Shown: positions 52,286 to 61,342, counted from the stretch's first letter. The stretch: DNA of 64,000 bases from Microvenator marinus (GCF_007993755.1 NZ_CP042467.1:2001001-2065000); one strand, 5' to 3'. Notes: a model not told the origin generated them from the letters alone. Numbers and translations: made by a program.

Positions 52286-53878
52286 TCACTTATGAAACAG
52301 CACCGCACGGGTATCTTGATCTTCAGTTTGAGTTCCGGCGTTCGGGTCACCAACCTGCGAGAGTACGAAGGTTTGCCTTCGCGTACCAACATCGACGCGG
52401 AACGATGCCTGAACTTTGTAGGGTTCGTCCGGAGCGACGCGACGGTTCTCGAAGGCATCGAGGGTGGTGTTAACTTTCCAGAGACCGTCCATCGCGTGCG
52501 GAAGGTATTGCATACGTGCACGGAGGGCGGTGGCCGAAGGCACGTAAATATAAGAACCGTCGGTCTCGCAAGCGATGCGCTGGTAGGCGTGAATCGGACC
52601 GATCCGTCCATTCTCATCACGCTGTGGCAAGCAGAAGGTATCTGTGCCGCCAATCTCTACCGCTCCTCCCGGTGTGGTAGAGTATCTGACAGGCGTGCGG
52701 CACTCTTCGAAGTTTTCGCAAGTTGCGTCACTTTCGCAGGGCTCTTGATCCTCGTAGTAACTTGGGTCATCGCGGAAGTAGGGATTTCCGGAGAGATCCT
52801 CTTGTACGACGTCCGAATCGAGGTGAACGATGAAGACTCGCGCATCCACCGCATTGGCAGCTTCGATGACTCGAGCTTCGTCAAACGCGTTAAGTCGCAA
52901 CTCATCTGGACCGTCCACGAAGACCACAACGGTCTTTTCATAGTCTTCGAACTCAGGATCGCTCAAAGCGCCTTCAAAAACCGTCGACATTGCTTGGAAC
53001 ACGTTTCCGCGACGCTGACCTGGATCTTCCAATTGTCCAACAGCGGCGATTGCTGTGGTAGCCTGGTCAGCCCATGGACTCTCGCTCGTGGAAACTTCGG
53101 CGACGAGCGAACGAACATCAGCCGTAGAAGTCCCACTGAATTGCCAGAGTCCGAACACAGTACGACGCCCTTCGTTGAGGGCGAGGGCCGTGGCGCTTCG
53201 CCAGGTGTTCGCAACCTGCGAGAATGCTACGGCACGGCTCTTACTCGAGTCGGACGCACGTCCCGCCACGCGGTTGGTATCGGTGGTGCCTTCGGCAGTT
53301 CCGTCATTGTCCCAATCTGGATAGTAGCCAGCCAAATCGGAAGGCAACCAACCAGCCAGGGAGCCAGAGTTTTCGACAAGCATGGCGAAGAGTTGGGGCT
53401 TTTCAATATCAGCCTCAAAACTCACCTCGCCTACACTCAGTCCAAGATCGCGATTGCATCGCCTTAGACTTGCCTCGTCAACAGAGACGCCAGTGCTGCA
53501 TGTAAACTCGTCATCAGGAAAAACACATGAGTCCGCGTCGCAGGCCACGTCGGGCAACTCGTAGAGCCTCCCATTCTCAAGCGCGACCGAATCACGGGTC
53601 AAATCTACCGGGATGTTATCGAGCACGTCTCCTGGGCGGATCGGCGTCGAGTCATCTGCGATCATTACAAACCGCATATCCGCTCCAGCCTCGGATCCGT
53701 CGCAGGACCCTGCCTCAGGCGTCATTCCCATAACTTCGATCCGACTGATCGCTCTCTCTTGGAAGCTAATACGTGCGACCGTATCGCATCCGGTCGAAAG
53801 ACCAGCGAATCCCAAAATCACCCCTGTCGTCAAAGCAGCCTTTGCTCCAGAGAATGCCATTTTCTTTCCAAAGGTCAT
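52286..53878 (-). CDS. VWA-domain outer-membrane lipoprotein, CglB/CglD-like adhesin candidate
   Basis: 530 aa. Lipoprotein signal ends GLSTGC, about residue 31. Residues 30-150 are Cys-rich (SCDGSEAGADM, ACDADSCVFPDDEFTC). A von Willebrand A domain spans about 155-355: LFAMLVENSGSLAGWLP at strand 1, GNVFQAMSTVFEGAL, and VVVFVDGPDELRL. The MIDAS motif D-x-S-x-S is E-N-S-G-S here, and loop 3 keeps Asp. A second Cys-rich stretch follows (CESDATCENFEEC). In M. xanthus CglB is the VWA adhesin of the gliding machinery; plan and position suggest the same. It is first in the operon; ribosome binding site GAGG, 9 bases. Confidence 0.72.
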   Translation of the reverse strand: MTFGKKMAFSGAKAALTTGVILGFAGLSTGCDTVARISFQERAISRIEVMGMTPEAGSCDGSEAGADMRFVMIADDSTPIRPGDVLDNIPVDLTRDSVALENGRLYELPDVACDADSCVFPDDEFTCSTGVSVDEASLRRCNRDLGLSVGEVSFEADIEKPQLFAMLVENSGSLAGWLPSDLAGYYPDWDNDGTAEGTTDTNRVAGRASDSSKSRAVAFSQVANTWRSATALALNEGRRTVFGLWQFSGTSTADVRSLVAEVSTSESPWADQATTAIAAVGQLEDPGQRRGNVFQAMSTVFEGALSDPEFEDYEKTVVVFVDGPDELRLNAFDEARVIEAANAVDARVFIVHLDSDVVQEDLSGNPYFRDDPSYYEDQEPCESDATCENFEECRTPVRYSTTPGGAVEIGGTDTFCLPQRDENGRIGPIHAYQRIACETDGSYIYVPSATALRARMQYLPHAMDGLWKVNTTLDAFENRRVAPDEPYKVQASFRVDVGTRRQTFVLSQVGDPNAGTQTEDQDTRAVLFHK

Positions 53879-54106
53879 TCCAGATTTCCTCGGAATCCAG
53901 TGAAACTACACACGGTACGAGCCACACGCATTGTACCGAACCAAAGCAGGTATGCTCCCGCAGGTCGGACGTTCTACTTTAATAGTCGGAGGTTGGCAAG
54001 CTTCCCTACATGTCGGCACGTGGATTCATTTCAGCCCGGCAACTCTTGATCGCGGTCAACAAATCTGGCAAGAGCGTGCACCGACGTCACACAAAATGGA
54101 TGTAAC

Positions 54107-56857
54107 ATGAATTATCTTAGAAAGATTTGCCTTTTGGTCGCACTCGCGTGCCTCAGCTCGCCGGCCGCGGCTCAAGTCGTACGAAACTTCGAGCCCGCTT
54201 TTTCCACCAACGACACAGGTGATATCTCCATCGTCGGGAACTCATTGCTCACCTGTCCGTCCAGCTCGCCGACTTGCACTCAGGCGCAATCTGGAAATGC
54301 CGACATCCTTCTCGAGCTCAACAATAATAATGCGTATGCGATGACGTACGTCGACGTGGATTCAGATGGGTCCACATTTAACTCATCCAGCGCGTCTTAC
54401 TCCATTCCGACGGGAGCCAATGTTGTTTGGGCCGGACTCTATTGGGGCGGTCGAACCAATGCAGGGCTAGGGGGCTCGGCGGCACCCAACCCTGCAAACA
54501 AGGACACTGTAAAGCTTAGAGGCCCTGGCGCGACTGGGTATAGCACGATTACAGCGGCAAATTGCGACGTAGGCCTTACCCAAGGTGTATTTGACGATTA
54601 TCAATGCCACGCCGTCGTCACCGGGAACATTCCCGACTCCGGAGGTTCTGTGAGCGTGGCAGATGTCCAACTCGGCACCGGAGAGAACCGTTTCGGTGGG
54701 TGGGCGCTCGTGATCGTTTACGCCGATTCGTCAGAGCCTTTGAGAAACTTGGTCGTATATGACGGGTTTGCGAACGTCCTTCGCGACACGGTCAACCCAT
54801 TCGTCGTTGATATCCCAGTAAGTGGATTCAGAACACCTGCGCAGGGGGATGTGCGCACACGGATCGGTTCAGTTGTCTATGAAGGCGACCTCGACGCTCC
54901 GGGCGAGAGCTTCTCCCTCAATGGCACCAATCTCTCCGATGCGCTGAACCCGGTGGACAATTTCTTCAACGCAGGGATCACGAGTCTAGGTAGCCTCGTG
55001 ACCGCAAGGTCTCCTTCCCATACCAACAACCTTGGGTTTGATATCGACCTTGTCGAAGTCACCAACGTTTTGGCCAATAACGCTACGTCAACCACCCTAC
55101 AACTTACGACCACCCTCGATACCTACTTTCCAGGAGTTATCACATTTGCCACGGAAATCTTCGCGCCGAGGGTCACGGTTTCCAAAACTGTGACCGATCA
55201 GAATGGTGGTGCGATTCGCCCCGGCGACACCCTGATCTATAGGTTTGAGATTGAGAACACAGGAAACGACCCAGCAGATCGCGTTGTGCTAACGGACATC
55301 CTCCCCGCGGCTCTTTCGTACGTTCCAGGCTCGGCACGAATCGATGGCGTTCCAAGGACAGATGCATCGGATGCTGACTCCTATACTTGGTCGGCTGCTG
55401 ACCGCGAAGTCGTCGCAAAGATAGGCTCAAATCCCGGTACAATCGGCGGCTCACTTGGAACAAACCAACTTGTAACATTGGTCTTCGAAGCTACCGTAAA
55501 CGAAAACACTGAGGGTCAAGAGATCTCGAACCAGGCGAGCGTTTCGTATCGCGCACGCACGCTAGGGAATGACTTCACCACACTTTCGGACAGCGACCTT
55601 GGAAACGCAGGCAGCTCTCCAACCGTCGTTGTGGTCTCTGAGGTCGATCCCACCATCGCGATCACATCGCCAACAGACGGCACCTCAGTAAACGACAAAC
55701 GGCCCGAGATCCGTGGTACGGCAAACCCCGGAGCAACCGTGGAGGTTTCCATCGATGGCGGTACCGCTGTCGAGGTGGTGGCAAACGCTCAAGGCGTTTG
55801 GAGTCTGACACCTTCTTCAGACCTCTCCGAAGGTGAACATCAGATCGAAGCTTCGACTGAAAACGCTGGCCAAACTGCTACCGATTCCACCTCATTTACT
55901 GTGGATACCGTGGCGCCTAACGTCCAGATCACAAGCCCAATCGACGGCTCGATCACTAATGAAACTCGCCCAACTATCACAGGACAATCCGATCCAGGTG
56001 CACTCGTTGAAATCACCATTGACGGCGGAGAACCTGCCACTGTGGTGGCCGACTCAAACGGCAACTGGTCCTACCAACCCGCCGACCCCTTGGGTCCTGG
56101 TGAACATGATATCGTTGCCGAAGCGAGCGACGAGGCCGGAAACACGGGCTCTGACTCCAGCAGCTTCACTATCAATCCAGATGCGTTTTCTCTGAACATC
56201 ACGTCTCCAACCAACGGTCAAACGGTGACCGATGCGACTCCTACAATTACAGGAACAACTGAGCCAGGGGCTTCGGTTGAGGTCACGTTCCCAAGCGGTG
56301 AAACCATCACGGTTGTCGCGGATACTGCTGGGAACTGGGAAGCGACGCCTACACAGGCATTGATGGATGGATCCAACACCGTTTCAGCGACTCTTCCGGA
56401 GGTTCCTAACGGACCGAGCGCGAGCGTCACGTTTACAATCACTGAGGCAAATCAAGGCCTAGTCATTACGTCACCAACCCCCGGTTCGGTGATAACGCCT
56501 GAGCCGACCATCACGGGTACCGCTCAGCCTGGCGCGGTGATTGTCGTGGTTGTTGACGGTGAAGAAATTGGGAGTACCACGGCAGACGCTGACGGTAACT
56601 GGAGCATTCCAGTCGATGAGTCGCTGGCCCCAGGGGACACCACAATTGTGGTTACCGCGACAAATCCCGACGACACTGTGGAAACTGTTGAGGTCGATGT
56701 GATCGTGAATGCGGGTATGGATATCGAAATTCCTGACCCACCGTTCTCAGAGTCTATCACCTACTTGAGCGGCAATGGTTGCTCTCAGACCGGCGGAAGC
56801 CCAATGGGATGGCTTCTCGTCCTTGGGTTGATCGGAGTTCTGCGCCGAAGGATTTAG
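54107..56857 (+). CDS. Surface protein with DUF11, four Ig-like repeats and MYXO-CTERM-type tail
   Basis: 916 aa. Signal peptide ends SSPAAAQ, about residue 22. Residues 25-350 form a beta-rich domain (VVWAGLYWGGRTNAG, WALVIVYADSSEPLRNLVVYDGF). A DUF11-type domain follows at about 354-505 (TVSKTVTDQNGG, IYRFEIENTGNDPADRVVLT). Four Ig-like repeats of about 85 residues lie at 513-870, each starting I-T-S-P and containing PTITG and GNW. The tail has GCSQTGG, a hydrophobic helix (MGWLLVLGLIGVL) and RRR, the MYXO-CTERM plan for sorting to the surface. Probably a cell-surface adhesin or S-layer-like protein, divergent from the Glt-like operon. Overlaps fadI tail to tail by 4 bases. Confidence 0.85.
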   Translation: MNYLRKICLLVALACLSSPAAAQVVRNFEPAFSTNDTGDISIVGNSLLTCPSSSPTCTQAQSGNADILLELNNNNAYAMTYVDVDSDGSTFNSSSASYSIPTGANVVWAGLYWGGRTNAGLGGSAAPNPANKDTVKLRGPGATGYSTITAANCDVGLTQGVFDDYQCHAVVTGNIPDSGGSVSVADVQLGTGENRFGGWALVIVYADSSEPLRNLVVYDGFANVLRDTVNPFVVDIPVSGFRTPAQGDVRTRIGSVVYEGDLDAPGESFSLNGTNLSDALNPVDNFFNAGITSLGSLVTARSPSHTNNLGFDIDLVEVTNVLANNATSTTLQLTTTLDTYFPGVITFATEIFAPRVTVSKTVTDQNGGAIRPGDTLIYRFEIENTGNDPADRVVLTDILPAALSYVPGSARIDGVPRTDASDADSYTWSAADREVVAKIGSNPGTIGGSLGTNQLVTLVFEATVNENTEGQEISNQASVSYRARTLGNDFTTLSDSDLGNAGSSPTVVVVSEVDPTIAITSPTDGTSVNDKRPEIRGTANPGATVEVSIDGGTAVEVVANAQGVWSLTPSSDLSEGEHQIEASTENAGQTATDSTSFTVDTVAPNVQITSPIDGSITNETRPTITGQSDPGALVEITIDGGEPATVVADSNGNWSYQPADPLGPGEHDIVAEASDEAGNTGSDSSSFTINPDAFSLNITSPTNGQTVTDATPTITGTTEPGASVEVTFPSGETITVVADTAGNWEATPTQALMDGSNTVSATLPEVPNGPSASVTFTITEANQGLVITSPTPGSVITPEPTITGTAQPGAVIVVVVDGEEIGSTTADADGNWSIPVDESLAPGDTTIVVTATNPDDTVETVEVDVIVNAGMDIEIPDPPFSESITYLSGNGCSQTGGSPMGWLLVLGLIGVLRRRI

Positions 56858-58164
56858 CGCTCGAGCACCATAGCTACGCCGAGCCCACCCGCTGCACATG
56901 CAGTCAATAGACCGTATTGCTCGTCGCGTCGCTCCATCTCACCTGCTAGTTGCATCATCAGCCTCGCACCAGTGGCGCCGAATGGGTGACCGATCGGAAT
57001 CGACCCACCGTTGACATTGAATCGGTCGAGGTCCGCCTCCCCAAGCACATCAAGGCCTAATTTTTGGCTCAATTCCTTTGAGCTCCAGACCTTGAGGTTC
57101 GCCAATACTTGTGCTGCAAAGGCTTCATGCATCTCGACGAGTCCAATATCTTTGAGCTTGAGCCCAGCTCTCGTGAGGGCCTTGGGTGACGCGAAACTCG
57201 GTCCAAGAAGCATTGCAATCTTGGTCAAATCAAGAGCAGCGATCGCATGTGACTTGATGAACGCCAAAGGCTTGAGCCCCAACTCCTTGGCTTTACTCTC
57301 GCGCATCAGCAATATCGCAGACGCTCCGTCTGTGAGCGGAGATGCGTTGGCAGCAGTCACGGTCCCATACTTTCGATCGAAAACGGGCTTGAGCTTTGCC
57401 ATCTTCTCGACGCTCGTATCTCCCCTCACCAACGTGTCAGCACTGACCACCTGATTGTACTTCTCTCCGGTGTTGACCGTGACCAACTCGGGGAATCGCC
57501 CCTCCGATTGGGCACGAGCCGCTCTTTGGTGAGTGATCTGGGTCCATTCATCTTGATCATGCCGAGAAACAGCGTATTCCTTCGCCATATTGTCGGCTGA
57601 CTGACCCATTGAAAGCCCGGTTGTCGGCTCAGCTATACTCGGAACGTCGGGCTTGAGATCTTTGAGCTCGACTTCGGCAAACGCCTTGAGACGATCTTGA
57701 ACGCTCTTGGCTTTAGATGCATCGTTGAGTGCGTGCGTCAGACTCAGTGTAAACCGCGCCTGAGCTGAGCTCATAGATTCTACGCCTGCCACGAGCACCG
57801 TGTCGGCTACGCCAGTCAAGATATCACCCACCGCGTTGATGGCGGCAGTTGCGCTCGAGGCACAGTACATCTGCACCGTGTAGGCCGGAATCTCGTTTGG
57901 AAGCTGAGAGCGCAGCACGACTTCTCGGGCTATATTTGGACCGTTCATTGGCGCCGACACGCATCCCACGATGCACTCATCGATCAGTTTGGGGTCCAAG
58001 TTGACGCGATTCAAGAGTTCGTTCACTGCAAAGCGCGTCAAGTCGGCTTCATTCAGATCTTTGTATTCGCTCCACGCCTTTACGAATGGTGTTCGCACAC
58101 CCGCAATGATTGCTACGCGATCATCACCGCCCAGGCTCGGAGTCTTCTTCTTTCTGGTTGCCAT
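56854..58164 (-). CDS. fadI: Acetyl-CoA acyltransferase (beta-oxidation thiolase)
   Basis: 436 aa thiolase. Active-site Cys in QMYCASSATAAINAV (about residue 99), His in GGSIPIGHPFGATGARL, and C-terminal Cys in TACAAGGLGVAMVLE. Cleaves 3-ketoacyl-CoA to acetyl-CoA. FadI rather than FadA is favoured by length and by pairing with fadJ, 8 bases upstream. Start at 58164 has TGAGG, 7 bases upstream; a TTG lies one codon earlier. Confidence 0.9.
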   Translation of the reverse strand: MATRKKKTPSLGGDDRVAIIAGVRTPFVKAWSEYKDLNEADLTRFAVNELLNRVNLDPKLIDECIVGCVSAPMNGPNIAREVVLRSQLPNEIPAYTVQMYCASSATAAINAVGDILTGVADTVLVAGVESMSSAQARFTLSLTHALNDASKAKSVQDRLKAFAEVELKDLKPDVPSIAEPTTGLSMGQSADNMAKEYAVSRHDQDEWTQITHQRAARAQSEGRFPELVTVNTGEKYNQVVSADTLVRGDTSVEKMAKLKPVFDRKYGTVTAANASPLTDGASAILLMRESKAKELGLKPLAFIKSHAIAALDLTKIAMLLGPSFASPKALTRAGLKLKDIGLVEMHEAFAAQVLANLKVWSSKELSQKLGLDVLGEADLDRFNVNGGSIPIGHPFGATGARLMMQLAGEMERRDEQYGLLTACAAGGLGVAMVLER

Positions 58165-58172
58165 CAAAAACC

Positions 58173-60344
58173 TCAGCGTGCGTAAAAGGATTGTTGTTTC
58201 TCGGCCATATCGACCAATATCTGAGCTGGACGCAGCCGACGCCCGTGCTTGTCGGCCAGGCGGTTCAGGCGCTCGACCACGTTTCTGATTCCTACGGTGT
58301 CGGCATATCGACAGATTCCGCCACGAAACGGCGGGAATCCCAACCCGAAGATCACACCGATATCAATATCTCTCGGGGACGAGGCGATCGATTCTTCGAG
58401 GCAGTAGGCGCATTCATTGAGCATCGCGAGCCAGATTCGGTCGCGAATCTCTTCCGTTTCGGGGTCGACTCTCTTCTTGCCGCCGGGCAGCTTGTCGTAG
58501 ACGCTTGTATCAACACCCTTCGAATCCTCGCCGTAGAGGTAGAACCCCTTTCCATTCTTGCGCCCCTTTCGCCCCTCGTCCGCAATAGCCTGCAGGGCTG
58601 TGGGTTGATCCAATCGGTGTTTGAAGGCCTCGCCAAGGACTTTGGCGGCCTTTTGTCCCACGTCGATTCCGACTTCATCCATGAGTTTGAGCGGACCGAC
58701 GGGGAATCCGAATTTCTCCATCGTGCGGTCGATCGCCTCCACGCTTGCCCCTTCTTGAAGGATCCAGCCGGCTTCGTTGATGTACGAGCCGATCACGCGG
58801 CTGGTAAAGAAGCCAGGACCATCCCCTACAACGATGCAGGTTTTACCCATATCACGGCCGACTTTCAGCGTGGTCGCAATTGCCCGGTCACTTGTTTTCG
58901 ATGTCCGAATGATCTCAAGCAAAGGCATCTTGTGAACCGGACTGAAGAAGTGCATCCCAATAACATTTTCGGGACGCTGTGCATGTTCCGCAATCTTCGA
59001 GATTGGAATCGTCGACGTGTTGCTGGCAAAGATCGTCTCCGAGTTTCCGAGACTTTCGATGTCTTTCAGAATCGCCTGCTTCAGTTCGAGATCCTCAAAA
59101 ACCGCCTCGACAATCAATTCACACCGCTCAAACCCATCGTAAGTCGTAGTCCCGGAAACTCTGCCCATGCAGATATCTGCTTCTGCGTGACTCAAACTCT
59201 TGCGCTTCACCTGCTTTTGAAAGAGCCCGTTCGTGTAGTTCAGCCCCCAACCTAGGCCATCGTGATCCCTATCCTTCAGGCGCACGTTGTAGCCCTTATA
59301 GGCAGCCAATTGCACGATACCTGCCCCCATCAAACCCGCTCCCAGCACGCCTAATCGCTCAACTTTCGTTGCCTCAACCTTTGCCGGAACGACTGGATCC
59401 TTGTCGATCTCATTCTTCATAAAGAAGAGGTTGATCAGGTTCTGGGCGACCTCGGTCTTCAGGAGCTCTACAAATGCCTTGGACTCGGCCTTCAGGCCCG
59501 CTTCAAACCCATCCGCCAACCCAACCTCGATGACCTCCAATGCTTTGAGAGGGGCGGGATAATGGCCACCGGTCTTCTTTAGAACCTGTTCACGCGCCTT
59601 GGAGAACACCAAGGTACGAGCCGGCGTGGATGCGACAAGCTTCATCGCAGCCCCCGTCGGATCTCTAACAACCGATCTAAAGTCCAAAGCCTTGTCGCGC
59701 TCTTTGTGCTCCTTACTAAGCTCTCTGACCTTCTGCGCTGCAACCTCCAATAGAATCGAAGGGTGCACAACCTCGTCGACAAGCCCGACCCTCTTTGCCT
59801 TTCGGGCGTTCAATTGTTTGCCTGTAAGAATCATGTCCAGGGCGACCTGCAGGTCAACAATCCTCGGTAACCTCTGGGTGCCGCCTGCGCCAGGAATTAC
59901 GCCCAGCATAACCTCAGGCAGCCCCAGTTTGGTCTTTGGCGAGTCCGAAGCAATCCGAGCATCACAGGCCAGAGCCACTTCAAGTCCACCACCCAAACAG
60001 TTTCCATGAATCGCACTCACGAAAGGCACGCCCAACGACTCAAACTTGCCCATCAAAGCGTGCCCCTGCGAAACAAGAGCGTCCAAACCTTCTGGGTTTT
60101 GCGTGTACCGTTTGAGCTCCTTGATATCGAACCCCACGATGAAGTCCTTCTTTGCGCTATGGATAACAGCACCCACTAGCTTGGGCTCACGGCGTAGGTC
60201 CTCCAGAATTTCGTCCATACGTCCGGACATCGCGGGACTCAACGTGTTCACGCTCTCGTTCGCGACGTCGATACAAATGTAGCCGATGCCGTCTTCCACA
60301 CGCAGCGAAACCATTTGATCGTCGATCTCTTTAGATTTCTTCAT
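58173..60344 (-). CDS. fadJ: Fatty-acid oxidation multifunctional protein (enoyl-CoA hydratase / 3-hydroxyacyl-CoA dehydrogenase)
   Basis: 723 aa. Residues 1-200 are an enoyl-CoA hydratase domain (AIHGNCLGGGLEVALACDAR, LPEVMLGVIPGAGGTQRLPR). From about 325 a 3-hydroxyacyl-CoA dehydrogenase NAD domain (VLGAGLMGAGIVQLAAYKG, FASNTSTIPISKIAE, IGMHFFSPVHKMPLLEII), then its C-terminal helical domain (DGPGFFTSRVIGSYINEAG). Catalyses hydration and oxidation of acyl-CoA in one polypeptide. Good ribosome binding site AAAGGA. Cotranscribed with fadI. Confidence 0.93.
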   Translation of the reverse strand: MKKSKEIDDQMVSLRVEDGIGYICIDVANESVNTLSPAMSGRMDEILEDLRREPKLVGAVIHSAKKDFIVGFDIKELKRYTQNPEGLDALVSQGHALMGKFESLGVPFVSAIHGNCLGGGLEVALACDARIASDSPKTKLGLPEVMLGVIPGAGGTQRLPRIVDLQVALDMILTGKQLNARKAKRVGLVDEVVHPSILLEVAAQKVRELSKEHKERDKALDFRSVVRDPTGAAMKLVASTPARTLVFSKAREQVLKKTGGHYPAPLKALEVIEVGLADGFEAGLKAESKAFVELLKTEVAQNLINLFFMKNEIDKDPVVPAKVEATKVERLGVLGAGLMGAGIVQLAAYKGYNVRLKDRDHDGLGWGLNYTNGLFQKQVKRKSLSHAEADICMGRVSGTTTYDGFERCELIVEAVFEDLELKQAILKDIESLGNSETIFASNTSTIPISKIAEHAQRPENVIGMHFFSPVHKMPLLEIIRTSKTSDRAIATTLKVGRDMGKTCIVVGDGPGFFTSRVIGSYINEAGWILQEGASVEAIDRTMEKFGFPVGPLKLMDEVGIDVGQKAAKVLGEAFKHRLDQPTALQAIADEGRKGRKNGKGFYLYGEDSKGVDTSVYDKLPGGKKRVDPETEEIRDRIWLAMLNECAYCLEESIASSPRDIDIGVIFGLGFPPFRGGICRYADTVGIRNVVERLNRLADKHGRRLRPAQILVDMAEKQQSFYAR

Positions 60345-60387
60345 GAATTAGGTCCTTTAGCTGATTCGGTTAGCCTCTAGTCATCGC

Positions 60388-60416
60388 ATTGAACTGATTT
60401 TGACGCAACGTGTCAA
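60388..60416 (-). promoter_or_regulatory. Sigma-70-like promoter of fadJ-fadI
   Basis: Minus strand TTGACA (60416-60411) and TTCAAT (60393-60388) with a 17-base spacer, about 45 bases before the fadJ ATG. Confidence 0.5.
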
Positions 60417-60423
60417 CCAATTT

Positions 60424-60437
60424 TGAATGAGCGTTCA
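60424..60437. promoter_or_regulatory. TetR-type operator candidate upstream of fadJ
   Basis: TGAATGAGCGTTCA: inverted repeat with arms TGAATG and CGTTCA (five of six pairs) and a 2-base centre, 7 bases upstream of the fadJ -35. Beta-oxidation operons are commonly controlled by TetR-family acyl-CoA sensors with sites of this half-site type. A second perfect repeat CGAGATATTCTCG lies at 60451-60463. Confidence 0.4.
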
Positions 60438-60520
60438 CTAACTTTGTTTACGAGATATTCTCGGTTTGATTATCTTTCGGGACTCCTACAAGCTGACCCT
60501 AAGGCAAAACACTCGATATC

Positions 60521-60997
60521 ATGAACATCTGGGGCCACGTAACCATGGGGGGAATCTTAGGCAGTGAGCGCCGCTTTGGCGCATTTTGCACACTCGCCCT
60601 ACTTCTCGGATGTCTTTTCCCAGACATCGTCGATAAGCCCCTAAAGTTGATTGGAATCTACCCGTGGGGACGCACAGTGGGACATTCCACGCTGGTGTGG
60701 GCTGCGTACCACCTCAGCATCCAAACCATCAGGCCTGGGCGATTCTCAGCAGTCCTACACGCGTTCTCAATTGGCTGGATATCCCACTTTCTGGCGGATG
60801 TACTCGATGACTTCGCCCAGGGCGTTGAATGCACCGGGTATGTATTCACGTCTTGGATGGCATGGCCGATTTGGAACCCCGATATGTTTGACCTCAAGAT
60901 ATTCTCAGGCGGGAGGGAGTGCATCTCCACCTTCGAGGTTCTCTTCACAGTCTTGGGAGTCGTGTGGCTAGTACGTGCCAGGAAAGGCCGGAGATAA
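60521..60997 (+). CDS. YdjM-like (LexA-binding hydrolase family) small membrane protein
   Basis: 158 aa. Starts NIWGHVTMGGILGSERRFG with hydrophobic segments (FCTLALLLGCLFPDIVDKP; FSAVLHAFSIGWISHFLADVLDD; FEVLFTVLGVVWLV). The early His, the LFPDIVDKP and HSTL motifs and SHFLADVLDD are the metal-site pattern of the DUF457/YdjM family of membrane metal-dependent hydrolases. Activity of these proteins is not established. No visible ribosome binding site. It is divergent from fadJ. Confidence 0.78.
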   Translation: MNIWGHVTMGGILGSERRFGAFCTLALLLGCLFPDIVDKPLKLIGIYPWGRTVGHSTLVWAAYHLSIQTIRPGRFSAVLHAFSIGWISHFLADVLDDFAQGVECTGYVFTSWMAWPIWNPDMFDLKIFSGGRECISTFEVLFTVLGVVWLVRARKGRR

Positions 60998-61036
60998 CCT
61001 CATCGACGAATCGGTTCGGTGTTCCAGCGTCCCAAG

Positions 61037-61078
61037 AAACACAAAAACCCTGAGATTTCTCTCAGGGGTTTTGTGTTT
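61037..61078 (-). terminator. Strong terminator of the rRNA operon
   Basis: Read on the minus strand: a near-perfect hairpin of about 19 bp spanning 61037-61078 with CCCTGAGA/TCTCAGGG next to a GAAA loop, and A-rich/T-rich flanks (TTTTTGTGTTT) that serve as the T tract. It lies 11 bases after the 5S end. Confidence 0.9.
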
Positions 61079-61088
61079 GTAGAAAAAT

Positions 61089-61207
61089 GGTTGGCAACGA
61101 CCTACTTTCCCACCACCTCGCGGTGGCAGTATCATCGGCGCTGAGGAGCTTAGCTTCCGAGTTCGGGATGGGATCGGGCGGACCCTCCTCGCTATGGCTA
61201 CCAACCA
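61089..61207 (-). rRNA. rrf: 5S ribosomal RNA
   Basis: About 119 bases on the minus strand. Conserved elements are seen on the plus strand as CGAGTTCGGGATGGGATCGGG (loop B/C region) and CCTACTTTCCCACC near the 3' end. Ends pair as GGTTGG / CCAACC, the helix I. Ends are accurate to a few bases. Confidence 0.93.
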
Positions 61208-61342
61208 AAGTTTTCCCGGTCATTAACCGGTGAATGGGATGATGAAGTGTGAGCTTGTATTTTAATAAGGCGTTGTTTTTCTTCCTTAAGCGGTCTTTCG
61301 ACGTGCTCGAGGAAAAACTGACAATGGTCTTGAGACATATTG

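Noticed and set aside
52292..53467. 391-aa open frame on the plus strand opposite the VWA lipoprotein gene
   Set aside because: It is the complement of a well-supported gene with signal peptide, VWA domain and ribosome binding site; the translation has no domain pattern and no start signal.
53879..54106. Promoter of the Glt-like operon (TTGCCA-17-TAGAAC on the minus strand)
   Set aside because: The -10 is poor, and other weak candidates exist; not strong enough to list as a feature.
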